Origin: Parvibaculaceae bacterium
Lineage (GTDB): Bacteria; Pseudomonadota; Alphaproteobacteria; Parvibaculales; Parvibaculaceae
DNA: 64,000 nucleotides
NCBI GenBank assembly: GCA_019636015.1
Contig: JAHBYJ010000001.1
Location: 558,001 to 622,000 of the forward strand
Direction: 5' to 3'
Shown: positions 8,819 through 18,878 of the stretch, piece after piece
Numbering within the stretch: position 1 is the stretch's first letter
Layout of the letters: each line of letters starts with the position of its first letter
Translations under genes and position numbers: made by a program
The notes under the pieces: model-generated
The model's input: the letters and a program-made list of their open reading frames with translations, nothing else
Databases searched by the model: none
Told to the model about the DNA's origin: nothing

Positions 8819-10489
8819 GTGCGCATCGAGACCCTGCTGCCCGCCGCGGTTTTCCGCCTGGAAAGTTTTGCTTCCGCCCTTGCCGAGCTGCGTGGCTGGC
8901 GCCGCCATGGCGCGGCTTTCGCCGCCGGCGCCGCGAGCACGCTGGCGCTGCCGCCCTACGGGCTTCTGCCGCTTCTCTTCATCACCATCCCCGTTCTCGT
9001 CTGGCTGCTCGATGGCGTGGGCGAGCCGACGCGCTCGCGCCGCCGCCGCGTCCTGTGGCGCGCGGGCCTTATCGGCTGGTGGTTCGGCTTCGGCTATTTT
9101 TTGCTCGGCCTTTTCTGGGTCGGCAACGCCTTCCTTGTCGATGCGGAGAAATTCGCTTTCCTCCTCCCGGTCGCGGTCACGCTTCTGCCGGCGGGCCTCG
9201 GGCTCTTCACCGCCGCCGCGACGGCGTTTGCGCGTCTCTTCTGGTTGCATGGCTATCGCCGCATCGCGATCTTCGCCGTGGTCTGGACATGCCTCGAATG
9301 GCTGCGCGGCCATATATTGACGGGCTTCCCCTGGAACCTGATCGGCAGTTCCTTCTCGGCCTCCGATGCGCTGATGCAGGCAGGCGCGCTTGTCGGCCCT
9401 TACGGGCTCACCTTCTTCGCGATGCTGATCGCGGGCGCCGTCGCTTCCTTCGATACGCGCGGCGCCTCGATCGCGCGCCGCATCGACGGCAATCTTCTTG
9501 CCGCCCCCGCCATTGCACTTGCATGCCTCGCGCTCATCTGGCTCGGCGGCGCGGCGCGCCTTTCATCCGCGACGCTCGATTATTCGAACGCTGCGCAGGT
9601 TCGCATCGTCCATCCGAACACGCCCTTCGCGCGCGACTGGGACAGCGAGGAGCGGCTCCTCACCATCATCGGCCAGCTGTTGCGCATGTCGCGCGAGCCG
9701 ACGGAAGAGCGTCCCAACGGCCCCGCCCCCGGCACGCTGATCGTCTGGCCGGAAAATGCCGTGCCCGTGCTGCTCGCCCGCGAGCCTTATGTGCTGGCCG
9801 CGATCGGCCGCACCCTGCCCGAGGGCTCGCATCTCATCGTCGGGTCGAACCGCGCCGAATCTGCGCCCGGCGGCCCGGCGAACCGGCTCAGCGTCTTCTA
9901 CAACTCGCTCTATGTCCTGAACGACAAGGGCGAGATCGTCGAAACCTACGACAAGCATCATCTCGTGCCCTTCGGCGAATATGTGCCGCTCCGCCATCTT
10001 CTCGGCCGCATCGGGCTGCGCCAGCTCGTGCAGTTCCAGGGCAGCTTCGAGGAAGGCCCGGGCCCGCGCACGCTGAACGTCGCCGGCGTCCCGCCGGTGA
10101 GCCCGCTCATCTGCTACGAGGTGATCTTCCCCGGCAAGGTGGTGGCCGCCGGCGAGCGACCGGCCTGGCTCGTCAACATCACCAACGATGCCTGGTTCGG
10201 CGCCTCGGCGGGCCCCTATCAGCATTTCTCGCAGGTGCGGATGCGCGCGGTCGAGCAGGGACTGCCCATCGTCCGCTCGGCCAATAGCGGCGTCTCCGCC
10301 CTGGTCGATCCCTATGGCCGCGTCCTTGAGAGCCTGCCGCTCGACCAGGCCGGCGTCATCGATGCGCAGCTTCCCGCCCCCCTCTCGCCGACGCTTTATG
10401 CACGGCTTGGCGATTTTCTGGCCGCTTTCCTGATGCTGCTCGCGGCCGTGGCTGCCTTTTGGGATGCAAGGCGCCGCCGCCCCGGCTGA
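8819..10489 (+). CDS. lnt: Apolipoprotein N-acyltransferase
   Basis: A 556-residue inner-membrane protein. About six to eight hydrophobic segments fill the first 220 residues, followed by a periplasmic nitrilase-like domain. The catalytic triad is visible as Glu in WPENAVP, Lys in YDKHHLVPFGEY and Cys in LICYEVIFP. A last membrane helix lies near the C-terminus (AAFLMLLAAVAAFWDA). It adds the third acyl chain to lipoproteins. GTG start at 8819, 5 bp after corC. It ends the miaB-to-lnt operon; a 122-bp gap precedes the next gene. Confidence 0.95.
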   Translation: MRIETLLPAAVFRLESFASALAELRGWRRHGAAFAAGAASTLALPPYGLLPLLFITIPVLVWLLDGVGEPTRSRRRRVLWRAGLIGWWFGFGYFLLGLFWVGNAFLVDAEKFAFLLPVAVTLLPAGLGLFTAAATAFARLFWLHGYRRIAIFAVVWTCLEWLRGHILTGFPWNLIGSSFSASDALMQAGALVGPYGLTFFAMLIAGAVASFDTRGASIARRIDGNLLAAPAIALACLALIWLGGAARLSSATLDYSNAAQVRIVHPNTPFARDWDSEERLLTIIGQLLRMSREPTEERPNGPAPGTLIVWPENAVPVLLAREPYVLAAIGRTLPEGSHLIVGSNRAESAPGGPANRLSVFYNSLYVLNDKGEIVETYDKHHLVPFGEYVPLRHLLGRIGLRQLVQFQGSFEEGPGPRTLNVAGVPPVSPLICYEVIFPGKVVAAGERPAWLVNITNDAWFGASAGPYQHFSQVRMRAVEQGLPIVRSANSGVSALVDPYGRVLESLPLDQAGVIDAQLPAPLSPTLYARLGDFLAAFLMLLAAVAAFWDARRRRPG

Positions 10490-10572
10490 TCGCCGGTTGC
10501 ATCCGGATTGGACGGCAACCCTCCATTGCCGCCATATGCGACGGGGTGCGGGCTGGCGTCCGCGACTTAAAG

Positions 10573-10601
10573 TTGTAGTCTTGGCCCCCTGCTACTTGTA
10601 G
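10573..10601 (+). promoter_or_regulatory. Direct repeat upstream of the XRE regulator
   Basis: Two identical TTGTAG hexamers lie at 10573-10578 and 10596-10601, 23 bp apart start to start, ending 10 bp before the ATG of the XRE-type regulator gene. They could be half-sites for that regulator (autoregulation) or part of its promoter. This is inference from spacing only. Confidence 0.25.
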
Positions 10602-10611
10602 AGGTCCACCC

Positions 10612-11019
10612 ATGACCCGCAAATTGCCCAATCCCGTGGATGTGCATGTCGGCGCCCGTGTCCGGATGCGCCGCATGCTGATCGGCATGAGCCAGGAAAA
10701 GCTCGGCGAGAGCCTCGGTCTCACCTTCCAGCAGGTCCAGAAATACGAGAAGGGCTCGAACCGCATCGGCGCGAGCCGCCTCTATCAGATCGGCACGGTG
10801 CTGGGTGTGCCCATCGACTTCTTCTTCGAGGGGCTGGAGCGGGAGGGGCAGGCGGATGGCGCCGCACCTGCCCATTTCGATACCGAACTCCTCTCAAGTG
10901 CCGAGGGCATCCAGCTCAACAGCGCCTTTTTCGCGATTTCCGACCCGCGGCTCCGCAAGCGCATTCTCGATCTCGTAAAGGCGCTGGCCGGCGAGCCCGA
11001 CGAATCCGGGGCGGAATAG
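10612..11019 (+). CDS. XRE family helix-turn-helix transcriptional regulator
   Basis: A 135-residue protein with one Cro/CI-type HTH covering about residues 10-65: VGARVRMRRMLIGMSQEKLGE, then LTFQQVQKYEKGSNRIGASRLYQIG and VPIDFFFEGL. The C-terminal 60 residues look like a short helical dimerisation part (ISDPRLRKRILDLVKALAG). Proteins of this form are found just upstream of metK in many alphaproteobacteria, as here, so it may act on metK or on itself; that is inference. It has its own 122-bp upstream gap with a direct repeat and is followed by an intrinsic terminator. Confidence 0.9.
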   Translation: MTRKLPNPVDVHVGARVRMRRMLIGMSQEKLGESLGLTFQQVQKYEKGSNRIGASRLYQIGTVLGVPIDFFFEGLEREGQADGAAPAHFDTELLSSAEGIQLNSAFFAISDPRLRKRILDLVKALAGEPDESGAE

Positions 11020-11052
11020 CCGGTTTTCCTTCATTACGGTGAATGACAGAAC

Positions 11053-11079
11053 GATATGCACTTATGTGCATATCTTTTT
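11053..11079 (+). terminator. Intrinsic terminator after the XRE regulator gene
   Basis: A perfect 9-bp stem GATATGCAC / GTGCATATC with a TTAT loop (11053-11074) is followed directly by five T residues (11075-11079). It lies 33 bp after the stop of the XRE regulator gene and upstream of the metK leader. The symmetric AT-containing stem could also serve as a protein-binding palindrome. Confidence 0.75.
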
Positions 11080-11118
11080 CCGATCTGCTGTTGACCCCGC
11101 ATCTGTTCCTTGCAACAA

Positions 11119-11251
11119 CCATGGCCGGCGGCGGGGGCAGCGCTTTGCCGGCCATTGGCAGACATGCCCATTGCACCGCCACGAATGAAAAATGCCGGAG
11201 GCGTTTTCGCCTCAACCGGCATGAAACTCATCTCACACATATGAGGGAGAT
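11119..11251 (+). promoter_or_regulatory. Structured metK leader (tandem hairpins up to the ribosome site)
   Basis: Three structures follow one another. (a) Inverted repeat ATGGCCGGC / GCCGGCCAT (11121-11129 and 11147-11155). (b) A long hairpin at 11192-11222: ATGCCGG-AGGCG, loop TTTT, CGCCT, a 3-nt bulge, CCGGCAT. (c) Two alternative short stems at the ribosome site: CTCAT/ATGAG (11227-11231 with 11241-11245) or ATCTC/GAGAT (11230-11234 with 11247-11251). The second would sequester the GGGAG before the TTG start at 11257. This suggests control of metK at translation; I cannot match it to a named riboswitch. Confidence 0.4.
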
Positions 11252-11256
11252 CAATT

Positions 11257-12426
<1,170 letters not shown>

Positions 12427-12444
12427 GCGGAAGAAGGGGCGCCC

Positions 12445-13149
12445 TTGAACGGCGAAAGCGACATCCCGCGCCGTCACGTCTATGGGCGCACCAAGGGCAA
12501 GACCCTGAAGCCGCGTCAGGCGAATTTGATGGAGACCCTCTTTCCGAGGGTCTCCATTTCGCTTGATGAGGCGGTGATCGAGCCGAAGACGCTTTTCGGC
12601 GATGTGGATGAGGTCTGGCTCGAAGTGGGCTTCGGCGGCGGCGAACATCTCGCGCATCAAGCCGAAACCCATCCGCGCGTCGGCATCATGGGCTGCGAGC
12701 CGTTCCTCAACGGCGTCGCAAAGCTCGTTTCCGAGATCCATGAGCGCGATCTCGCGAATGTCCGCATATTGAACGACGATGCGCGCTTCCTGCTGGAGCG
12801 GCTTGCGCCCTCGAGCCTCGCCCGCGTCTTCATCCTCTATCCCGATCCCTGGCCGAAAAAGCGCCATAACAAGCGCCGCTTCATAAATGAGGAGACGCTG
12901 GGCTTCCTCGCCAGCGCCCTCCGCAAGGGTGGCGAGCTGCGCTTTGCCTCCGATATCCCCGATTACATCGCCTGGACGCTCGCTCATCTGAGCCGCTTCA
13001 ACCGCGAAAAGGGCGAGACCTTCCGCTGGACCGCCGAACGGGCCGAAGACTGGCGCAGACCTTACGAAGGCTGGCCCGGCACCCGTTATGAGGCGAAAGC
13101 CATCCGCGAGGGCCGCACCCCCTGCTACCTCGCCTTCGAGCGCCTCTGA
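12445..13149 (+). CDS. trmB: tRNA (guanine-N7-)-methyltransferase TrmB
   Basis: A 234-residue SAM-dependent methyltransferase. It has the Rossmann start LEVGFGGGEHLAHQA (about residues 53-67), the acidic GCEPF loop, and the diagnostic FILYPDPWPKKRHNKRRF (about residues 130-147) holding the catalytic region, followed by FASDIPDY. It forms m7G46 in tRNA. The start is TTG 12445 with GGGGC upstream. An intrinsic-type terminator lies 68 bp after the stop, but a strong promoter begins between the stop and that terminator. Confidence 0.96.
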   Translation: MNGESDIPRRHVYGRTKGKTLKPRQANLMETLFPRVSISLDEAVIEPKTLFGDVDEVWLEVGFGGGEHLAHQAETHPRVGIMGCEPFLNGVAKLVSEIHERDLANVRILNDDARFLLERLAPSSLARVFILYPDPWPKKRHNKRRFINEETLGFLASALRKGGELRFASDIPDYIAWTLAHLSRFNREKGETFRWTAERAEDWRRPYEGWPGTRYEAKAIREGRTPCYLAFERL

Positions 13150-13157
13150 GCCGCCCC

Positions 13158-13186
13158 TTGCCCTTGGGGTGAAAGGGGTCTATATA
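13158..13186 (+). promoter_or_regulatory. Promoter of the rimP-nusA-infB operon
   Basis: TTGCCC (13158-13163), a 17-bp spacer and TATATA (13181-13186) form a near-consensus housekeeping promoter just after the trmB stop. The -10 lies inside a perfect 12-bp palindrome GTCTATATAGAC (13178-13189), which could be a repressor site. The expected transcription start is about 13193, only some 24 nt before a terminator hairpin. Confidence 0.6.
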
Positions 13187-13216
13187 GACGCCAACAAGTC
13201 AGCGACGCTCCAGAGA

Positions 13217-13252
13217 GTGGGCTGTCTCCGGAAACGGGGGCCCGCTTTTTTT
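13217..13252 (+). terminator. Terminator-like hairpin in the rimP leader (possible attenuator)
   Basis: The stem pairs GTGGGC (13217-13222) with GCCCGC (13240-13245), continued by an inner CTCC/GGGG helix around a GAAA-type loop, and is followed by seven T residues (13246-13252). It closes off trmB transcription but also lies downstream of the rimP promoter. Flanking it, GCTCCAG (13207-13213) is exactly complementary to CTGGAGC (13258-13264), which holds the rimP ribosome site GGAG. Confidence 0.7.
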
Positions 13253-13269
13253 GTTATCTGGAGCCCCGT

Positions 13270-13908
13270 TTGACATCCATCTGGAGTGCGGCCTTGGCCT
13301 CGACGGGTCTCGACAGGAAAAGGGAAGAAGCGGCGGATGCGCTCGATACGCATCTCGTCGCGCCGCATGGCGTCCCCCGCAAGATCTTCGATCTCCTGCG
13401 CGGCCCCGCCGAAGGCGCGGGCTTCGAAATCGTGCGCATCCGCTTCGGCCTGCAGGACGGGCACACGCTGCAGATCATGGCCGAGCGCGCCGACGGTTCC
13501 ATGTCGGTGGAGGATTGCGAGGAGCTTTCGCGCATCCTCTCCGCCGTGCTCGATGTCGAGGACCCGATCCCCGGCGAATACAATCTCGAGGTTTCATCCG
13601 CCGGCATCGACCGGCCGCTGACGCGGCTGAAGGATTTCGAACGCTGGCAGGGCTTCGATGCGAAGATCGAACTCTCCGAAGCCGTCGGCGGCCGCAAGCG
13701 TTTCCGCGGTCTGCTGCAGGGCGCCGAGGATGGCGAGATCCTCATCGAAAGCGAAGTCGAAGGATTTTCGGAGCCGCAGGTTCTCGGCCTGCCGTTCCAG
13801 AAGGTGAGCGAGGCGAAGCTCGTGATGAGCGACGACCTCATTAGGGAAAGTCTCAAAAGACAGGGCCCGGCCGATGACGCGCCGGACGCCTCCTCTGACG
13901 GAGAATAG
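13270..13908 (+). CDS. rimP: Ribosome maturation factor RimP
   Basis: A 212-residue RimP. It has the N-terminal alpha/beta domain with GFEIVRIRFGLQDGHTLQIM, the middle SVEDCEELSRILSAVLDVEDPIPGEYNLEVSSAGIDRPL region (cited in parts; PGEY-x-LEVSSPG is the family signature, here SAG), and a C-terminal Sm-like domain. It assists 30S assembly. The start is TTG 13270, supported by GGAG 6 nt upstream. The start of a rimP-nusA-infB operon is conserved throughout bacteria. The ribosome site can pair with leader bases 13207-13213. Confidence 0.93.
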   Translation: MTSIWSAALASTGLDRKREEAADALDTHLVAPHGVPRKIFDLLRGPAEGAGFEIVRIRFGLQDGHTLQIMAERADGSMSVEDCEELSRILSAVLDVEDPIPGEYNLEVSSAGIDRPLTRLKDFERWQGFDAKIELSEAVGGRKRFRGLLQGAEDGEILIESEVEGFSEPQVLGLPFQKVSEAKLVMSDDLIRESLKRQGPADDAPDASSDGE

Positions 13909-13911
13909 AGA

Positions 13912-15528
13912 ATGGCACCGGCAGTAAGCGCCAACCGGCTTGAACTGTTGCAGATCGCTGATGCGGTCGCGCGTGAAAAGTCGATCGACCGCGAAGTCGT
14001 GATCGAGGCGATGGCGGAGGCGATCCAGAAGGCGGCCCGCTCGCGCTATGGCGCCGAAAACGAAATCCGCGCCCGCATCAATCCGCAGACCGGCGAAATC
14101 CGCCTCGTCCGTCTTCTCGAAGTGGTCGACCAGGTCGAGAACGACGCGGTGCAGATCGATCTGAAGTCCGCGCAGCGCCGCAACCCGGCCGCGCAGACCG
14201 GCGACCTCATCGAGGACGAACTGCCGCCCGTCGATTTCGGCCGCATCGCCGCCCAGACCGCAAAGCAGGTCATCGTGCAGAAAGTGCGCGACGCCGAGCG
14301 CGAGCGCCAGTACGACGAATACAAGGACCGCATCGGCGAGATCGTGAACGGCATCGTGAAGCGCGTCGAATACGGCAATGTCATCGTCGATCTCGGCCGT
14401 GGCGAAGCCATCGTCCGTCGCGACGAACTCCTGCCGCGCGAAACCTTCCGCAATGGCGACCGCATTCGCGCCTATATCTATGACGTGCGCCGCGAACAGC
14501 GCGGTCCGCAAATTTTCCTCTCGCGTTCGCATCCCCAGTTCATGGCCAAGCTCTTCGGCCAGGAAGTGCCGGAAATCTATGACGGCATCATCGAGATCCG
14601 CGCCGTCGCGCGCGATCCCGGCAGCCGCGCCAAGATCGCCGTCATCTCGAACGACAGCTCCATCGATCCGGTCGGCGCCTGCGTCGGCATGCGCGGCAGC
14701 CGCGTCCAGGCGGTGGTGAACGAGCTTCAGGGCGAAAAGATCGACATCATCCAGTGGTCGCCCGATGCGGCGACCTTCATCGTGAACGCGCTGGCGCCTG
14801 CCGAAGTCGTCAAGGTCGTGCTCGATGAAGACACGCAGCGCATCGAGGTCGTCGTGCCCGACGATCAGCTCTCCCTCGCCATCGGCCGCCGCGGCCAGAA
14901 TGTGCGCCTTGCCTCGCAGCTTACCGGCTGGGATATCGACATCCTGACCGAAGCCGAGGAAAGCGAGCGCCGCCAGGCAGAGTTCCTGAGCCGTACGACG
15001 ATCTTCGCCGAGGCGCTTGATGTGGACGAAATGATCGCCCAGCTTCTCGCCTCCGAAGGCTTCGCCTCGATCGAGGAAGTGGCCTATGTCGATCTCGACG
15101 AAATCGCCGATATCGAAGGTTTCGACGAGGATACGGCGCAGGAAATCCAGAGCCGCGCGCTCGAATATATCGAGCGCCAGAACGCCGAATATGACGAGAA
15201 GCGCCGTGCGCTGGGCGTCGCCGACGAGCTTGGCGAGGTCGAAGGCGTGACGCCGAAGATGCTTGCCGCCTTTGGCGAGAACGACGTGAAGACGGTCGAG
15301 GACCTCGCCGGCTGCGCCACCGACGATCTTATCGGCTGGAACGAGACCGTGAATGGCGAGCGCAAGCACCAGCAGGGCATTCTCGAAGGCTTCGATCTGA
15401 CGGCCGACGACGCGAACGACATCATCATGAGCGCGCGCCTCAAGGCGGGCTGGATCACCGAAGCCGATCTCGCCCCGCAGGAAGAAGAAGACGGAGAGGA
15501 CGCGGACGAGCTTGGTGAAGAAGCCTGA
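13912..15528 (+). CDS. nusA: Transcription termination/antitermination protein NusA
   Basis: A 538-residue NusA. The N-terminal domain (residues 1-130) binds RNA polymerase. An S1 domain follows (GEIVNGIVKRVEYGNVIVDLG, cited as pattern), then KH1 and KH2 domains (GACVGMRGSRVQAVVNEL and AIGRRGQNVRLASQLTGW), and two helix-hairpin-helix AR repeats at the C-terminus, ending in an acidic tail. It modulates pausing, intrinsic termination and antitermination. It starts 3 bp after rimP and overlaps the next gene by 17 bases. Its own leader carries a terminator hairpin, so autoregulation is plausible. Confidence 0.98.
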   Translation: MAPAVSANRLELLQIADAVAREKSIDREVVIEAMAEAIQKAARSRYGAENEIRARINPQTGEIRLVRLLEVVDQVENDAVQIDLKSAQRRNPAAQTGDLIEDELPPVDFGRIAAQTAKQVIVQKVRDAERERQYDEYKDRIGEIVNGIVKRVEYGNVIVDLGRGEAIVRRDELLPRETFRNGDRIRAYIYDVRREQRGPQIFLSRSHPQFMAKLFGQEVPEIYDGIIEIRAVARDPGSRAKIAVISNDSSIDPVGACVGMRGSRVQAVVNELQGEKIDIIQWSPDAATFIVNALAPAEVVKVVLDEDTQRIEVVVPDDQLSLAIGRRGQNVRLASQLTGWDIDILTEAEESERRQAEFLSRTTIFAEALDVDEMIAQLLASEGFASIEEVAYVDLDEIADIEGFDEDTAQEIQSRALEYIERQNAEYDEKRRALGVADELGEVEGVTPKMLAAFGENDVKTVEDLAGCATDDLIGWNETVNGERKHQQGILEGFDLTADDANDIIMSARLKAGWITEADLAPQEEEDGEDADELGEEA

Positions 15529-16174
15529 CGAGGGCCATGAGGGCCCCGAGCGGCGCTGCATCGTCACGGGCGAGGTAGGCGGCAAGGAAGGCCTGATCCG
15601 TTTCGTGCTCGATCCGGAAGGCCATGTCGTGCCGGATCTCGCCGAAAAGCTGCCGGGCCGTGGCTTTTGGGTCACGGGCCGGCGTGAGATACTTGAACAG
15701 GCGGTGCGGAAGGGACATTTCGCAAAGGTCGCCCGGGCGTCCGTCACAGCCGGTCCGGAGCTTCCGGACCTTGTGGAACGCCTGCTTGCCCGCCGCGCGG
15801 GCGACGCCATGGGTCTTGCCCGCAAGTCCGGCGCGCTCGAGACAGGCTTCGAGAAGGTGCTGACGGCCATTGGCCGCGGCCGCATCGCCGCCCTGATCGA
15901 GGCGCGGGATGGCGCGCTGGATGGCCGCCGCAAGCTCGAACAGCGCCTCCGGGTGGCGAAAGAGCAAGGAATTCTGGGCGATGTGCCCGTTCTCGACCCG
16001 CTCTGGGCCGACGAATTGGGTTTGGCATTGGGCCGCGGAAATGTGATACATGCAGCCCTGATCCCGGGGCGCATACAGGCGAAAGTCTTGGCCGAACTTG
16101 CCAGGCTCTCGCGTTATGGGCGGAGTGACCGCCCGGAACAGGCTCGAGCGGACGACGCCGCACGGGAAAGCTGA
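15512..16174 (+). CDS. YlxR-type RNA-binding protein with C-terminal L7Ae-like domain
   Basis: A 220-residue protein between nusA and infB. The N-terminal 90 residues are a YlxR (DUF448) domain: RRCIVTGEVGGKEGLIRFV and LPGRGFWVTGRREIL. The C-terminal part (about residues 100-200) resembles an L7Ae/L30e RNA-binding fold with GLARKSGALETGFEKV. This two-domain form is typical of alphaproteobacteria. It probably acts on ribosomes or rRNA; the exact job is not known. It starts with TTG or GTG inside the end of nusA, so it is translationally coupled. Confidence 0.85.
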   Translation: MVKKPDEGHEGPERRCIVTGEVGGKEGLIRFVLDPEGHVVPDLAEKLPGRGFWVTGRREILEQAVRKGHFAKVARASVTAGPELPDLVERLLARRAGDAMGLARKSGALETGFEKVLTAIGRGRIAALIEARDGALDGRRKLEQRLRVAKEQGILGDVPVLDPLWADELGLALGRGNVIHAALIPGRIQAKVLAELARLSRYGRSDRPEQARADDAARES

Positions 16175-16186
16175 CGAAGGAACGGA

Positions 16187-18784
16187 ATGACCGATCAGGC
16201 CGATACGAGCGAACGCAAACCGAAAGCCGCAGGCGGGAAAACCCTGAGCCTCAAGCGGACGGTGGAATCTGGCCATGTACGCCAGAATTTTTCGCATGGA
16301 CGCTCGAAGTCGGTCGTCGTCGAGAAAAAGAAGAAGCGTACGCTGAAGACGGACGGCACGCCCGCGCCGGTCGAGGAAAAGGCGAAACCGGTCGCGCCGG
16401 CCAAGGAAGCGCCGGCCGCCGCTGCCGCGCCCGCACCTGCGCCCGCGAAGAAGGAAGCCGCCCCCGCCGCCGAGAAGAAGCAGGCCCCGCGCGCCCGCTC
16501 CGGTGTCGTGCTGCGCACGCTCACCGAAGAAGAAAAGGCCGCCCGCGCGCTGGCGCTCGACAGCGCCCGCGAGCGCGAGGGCGAGGATCGCCGCCGGGCC
16601 GAGGAAGAAGCGCGCCGCTTCGCCGAGGAAGATGCGCGCCGCGAGGCCGAGCGCAACGCCGCCGCCGCCCGCGCAACGGAGGAAGCCGCCCGTCTTGCCG
16701 CCGAGCAGGAAGCGCGCGCTCGCTCCGCCGAGGATGCGAAGCGCCGCACTGCCACCGACGCCGATCGCCCCGCACCCCGCGCCGCCGTCAAGGAAGTCGC
16801 GGTCGAGGATGGCGACGAGGAAGAAAAGCCGAAGCGCAGCGCCGGTCATGCGGCGCCGAAGCAGCCTGCCGTCCGCAGGGGCGAAGAGCGCCGCCGCGGC
16901 AAGCTCACCATCACCAAGGCTTTCGACGACGATAGCGGGCGTCAGCGCTCGCTCGCTTCGATGCGCCGCCGCGTGGAGCGCGAGCGCAAGAAGCATATGG
17001 GCCAGATGGACGCGCCGCAGAAGATCGTGCGCGACGTCGTCATCCCGGAAATCATCACCATCCAGGAACTCGCGAACCGCATGGCGGAGCGCGCGGTGGA
17101 CGTCATCAAGATTCTGATGAAGCAGGGCATCATGCTGAAGATCACCGATGTGATCGACAGCGACACCGCCCAGCTCGTCGCCGAGGAAATGGGCCATACC
17201 GTCAGGCGCGTGGCCGAGTCGGACGTCGAGGAAGGTCTTGTCGGCGAGGACGATGCGGCGGAGCTGAAGCAGCCCCGCGCGCCGGTCGTCACCGTCATGG
17301 GTCACGTCGACCACGGCAAGACCTCGCTTCTCGACGCATTGCGCAAGACCGACGTCGCCGCCGGCGAAGCGGGCGGCATCACCCAGCATATCGGCGCCTA
17401 TCAGGTGACGCTCGGCTCGGGCGACCGCATCACCTTCCTCGATACGCCGGGCCACGCCGCCTTCACCTCCATGCGCGCCCGTGGCGCCAAGGTGACGGAT
17501 ATCGTGGTGCTGGTCGTTGCCGCCGATGACGGCGTCATGCCGCAGACGATCGAAGCGATCAGCCATGCGAAGGCCGCAGGCGTGCCGATGATCGTCGCCA
17601 TCAACAAGATGGACAAGCCGGAAGCAGAGCCCTCCCGCGTGAAGAACGAACTGCTGCAGCATGAAGTCGTGGTCGAGGATTTCGGCGGCGATGTCATGGC
17701 GGTGGAAATTTCCGCAAAGAGCGGCATGGGCCTCGACAAGCTCGAGGAAGCGATCCTGCTGCAGGCCGAAGTGCTCGAACTGCGCGCCAATCCGGATCGT
17801 TCGGCCGAAGGCATCATCGTCGAAGCGAAGCTCGACAAGGGCCGCGGTCCTGTCGGCACCGTCCTCATCGAGCGCGGCACGCTGCGCGTCGGCGACATCA
17901 TCGTGGCCGGCACCGAATGGGGCCGTGTCCGCGCGCTGATCAACGATCGCGGCGAGAATGTTCAGGCCGCCGGTCCCTCGCAGCCGGTCGAAGTGCTCGG
18001 CCTTGGCGGCGCACCGGAAGCAGGCGACGTCATGAGCGTCGTCGAGAACGAAGCGCGTGCCCGCGAGATCACGGATTACCGTCAGCGCGTGCGCCGCGAC
18101 AAGCGCGTCGGCACGGGCAACCGCACCTCGCTCGACCAGATGCTGTCGCAGCTCAAGGAGCAGGACAAGAAAGAGCTGCCGATCGTCGTCAAGGCGGACG
18201 TGCAGGGCTCGGCCGAAGCGATCGTGCAGGCGCTCGAAAAGCTCGGCACCGACGAAGTCACCGCCCGCGTCATTCATGTCGGCGTCGGCGGCGTCACGGA
18301 GTCGGACGTCACGCTCGCCACCGCCTCGCGCGCGCCGATCATCGGCTTCAACGTCCGCGCCAATTCCCAGGCGCGCGATGCCGCGCGTCAGGACGGCGTC
18401 GAAATCCGCTACTACTCGGTCATCTACGATCTGGTGGACGACATCAAGGCGGCGCTTTCCGGCATGCTCTCGCCGGAACTGCGCGAGACCTTCCTCGGCA
18501 ATGCCGAAATCCTGGAAATCTTCAACATTTCCAAGACCGGCAAGGTCGCAGGCTGCCGCGTCACCGAAGGCGTGGTGCGCCGCGGTTCGCATGTCCGCCT
18601 GATCCGCGACGACGTCGTGATCCACGAAGGCAAGCTCTCGACCCTGAAGCGCTTCAAGGACGAAGTGAAGGAAGTGCAGTCCGGTCAGGAATGCGGCATG
18701 GCCTTCGAGAATTATCAGGACATGCGCAAGGGCGACGTCATCGAATGTTTCGATGTCGAGGTGGTGAAGCGCAGCCTCGATTGA
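16187..18784 (+). CDS. infB: Translation initiation factor IF-2
   Basis: An 865-residue IF-2. The first 280 residues are a low-complexity Ala/Glu/Lys/Arg-rich region with long helical [16 protein letters not shown]-type stretches. An IF2_N module follows ([22 protein letters not shown], cited as pattern). The GTPase domain has GHVDHGKTS (G1), DTPGHAAF (G3) and NKMDK (G4), and is followed by domains II-IV. It delivers initiator tRNA to the 30S subunit. It starts 12 bp after ylxR. A double-hairpin repeat lies in the 94-bp gap before rbfA. Confidence 0.98.
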   Translation: MTDQADTSERKPKAAGGKTLSLKRTVESGHVRQNFSHGRSKSVVVEKKKKRTLKTDGTPAPVEEKAKPVAPAKEAPAAAAAPAPAPAKKEAAPAAEKKQAPRARSGVVLRTLTEEEKAARALALDSAREREGEDRRRAEEEARRFAEEDARREAERNAAAARATEEAARLAAEQEARARSAEDAKRRTATDADRPAPRAAVKEVAVEDGDEEEKPKRSAGHAAPKQPAVRRGEERRRGKLTITKAFDDDSGRQRSLASMRRRVERERKKHMGQMDAPQKIVRDVVIPEIITIQELANRMAERAVDVIKILMKQGIMLKITDVIDSDTAQLVAEEMGHTVRRVAESDVEEGLVGEDDAAELKQPRAPVVTVMGHVDHGKTSLLDALRKTDVAAGEAGGITQHIGAYQVTLGSGDRITFLDTPGHAAFTSMRARGAKVTDIVVLVVAADDGVMPQTIEAISHAKAAGVPMIVAINKMDKPEAEPSRVKNELLQHEVVVEDFGGDVMAVEISAKSGMGLDKLEEAILLQAEVLELRANPDRSAEGIIVEAKLDKGRGPVGTVLIERGTLRVGDIIVAGTEWGRVRALINDRGENVQAAGPSQPVEVLGLGGAPEAGDVMSVVENEARAREITDYRQRVRRDKRVGTGNRTSLDQMLSQLKEQDKKELPIVVKADVQGSAEAIVQALEKLGTDEVTARVIHVGVGGVTESDVTLATASRAPIIGFNVRANSQARDAARQDGVEIRYYSVIYDLVDDIKAALSGMLSPELRETFLGNAEILEIFNISKTGKVAGCRVTEGVVRRGSHVRLIRDDVVIHEGKLSTLKRFKDEVKEVQSGQECGMAFENYQDMRKGDVIECFDVEVVKRSLD

Positions 18785-18808
18785 GGCTGCCGCCCCCGAT
18801 TGTCATTT

Positions 18809-18862
18809 CCCTCTCCCTTCGGGGAGAGGGCGTCCGGGCAAGGCCCGGGTCGGATGAGGGGG
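18809..18862 (+). repeat. REP-like double-hairpin intergenic element between infB and rbfA
   Basis: The first hairpin is a perfect 9-bp stem, CCCTCTCCC / GGGAGAGGG, closing a TTCG tetraloop (18809-18830). The second is CCGGGC / GCCCGG with a 3-nt loop (18834-18848). A GATGAGGGGG tail follows. This layout matches the short intergenic palindromic elements scattered through many alphaproteobacterial genomes. A possible partial relative lies at about 27540-27565. Inside an operon it could mark mRNA processing or partial termination; the second is weakened by the absence of a T-run. Confidence 0.6.
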
Positions 18863-18878
18863 TAAACGGAAAAACCCC

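Noticed and set aside
13594-18625. Very long open frames on the minus strand opposite nusA and infB (over 800 and 1000 codons)
   Set aside because: They mirror the real genes in a high-GC genome where antisense stops are rare. They show no recognisable domains and are His/Asp/Arg-rich in the way typical of reverse-strand reading of GC-rich genes.
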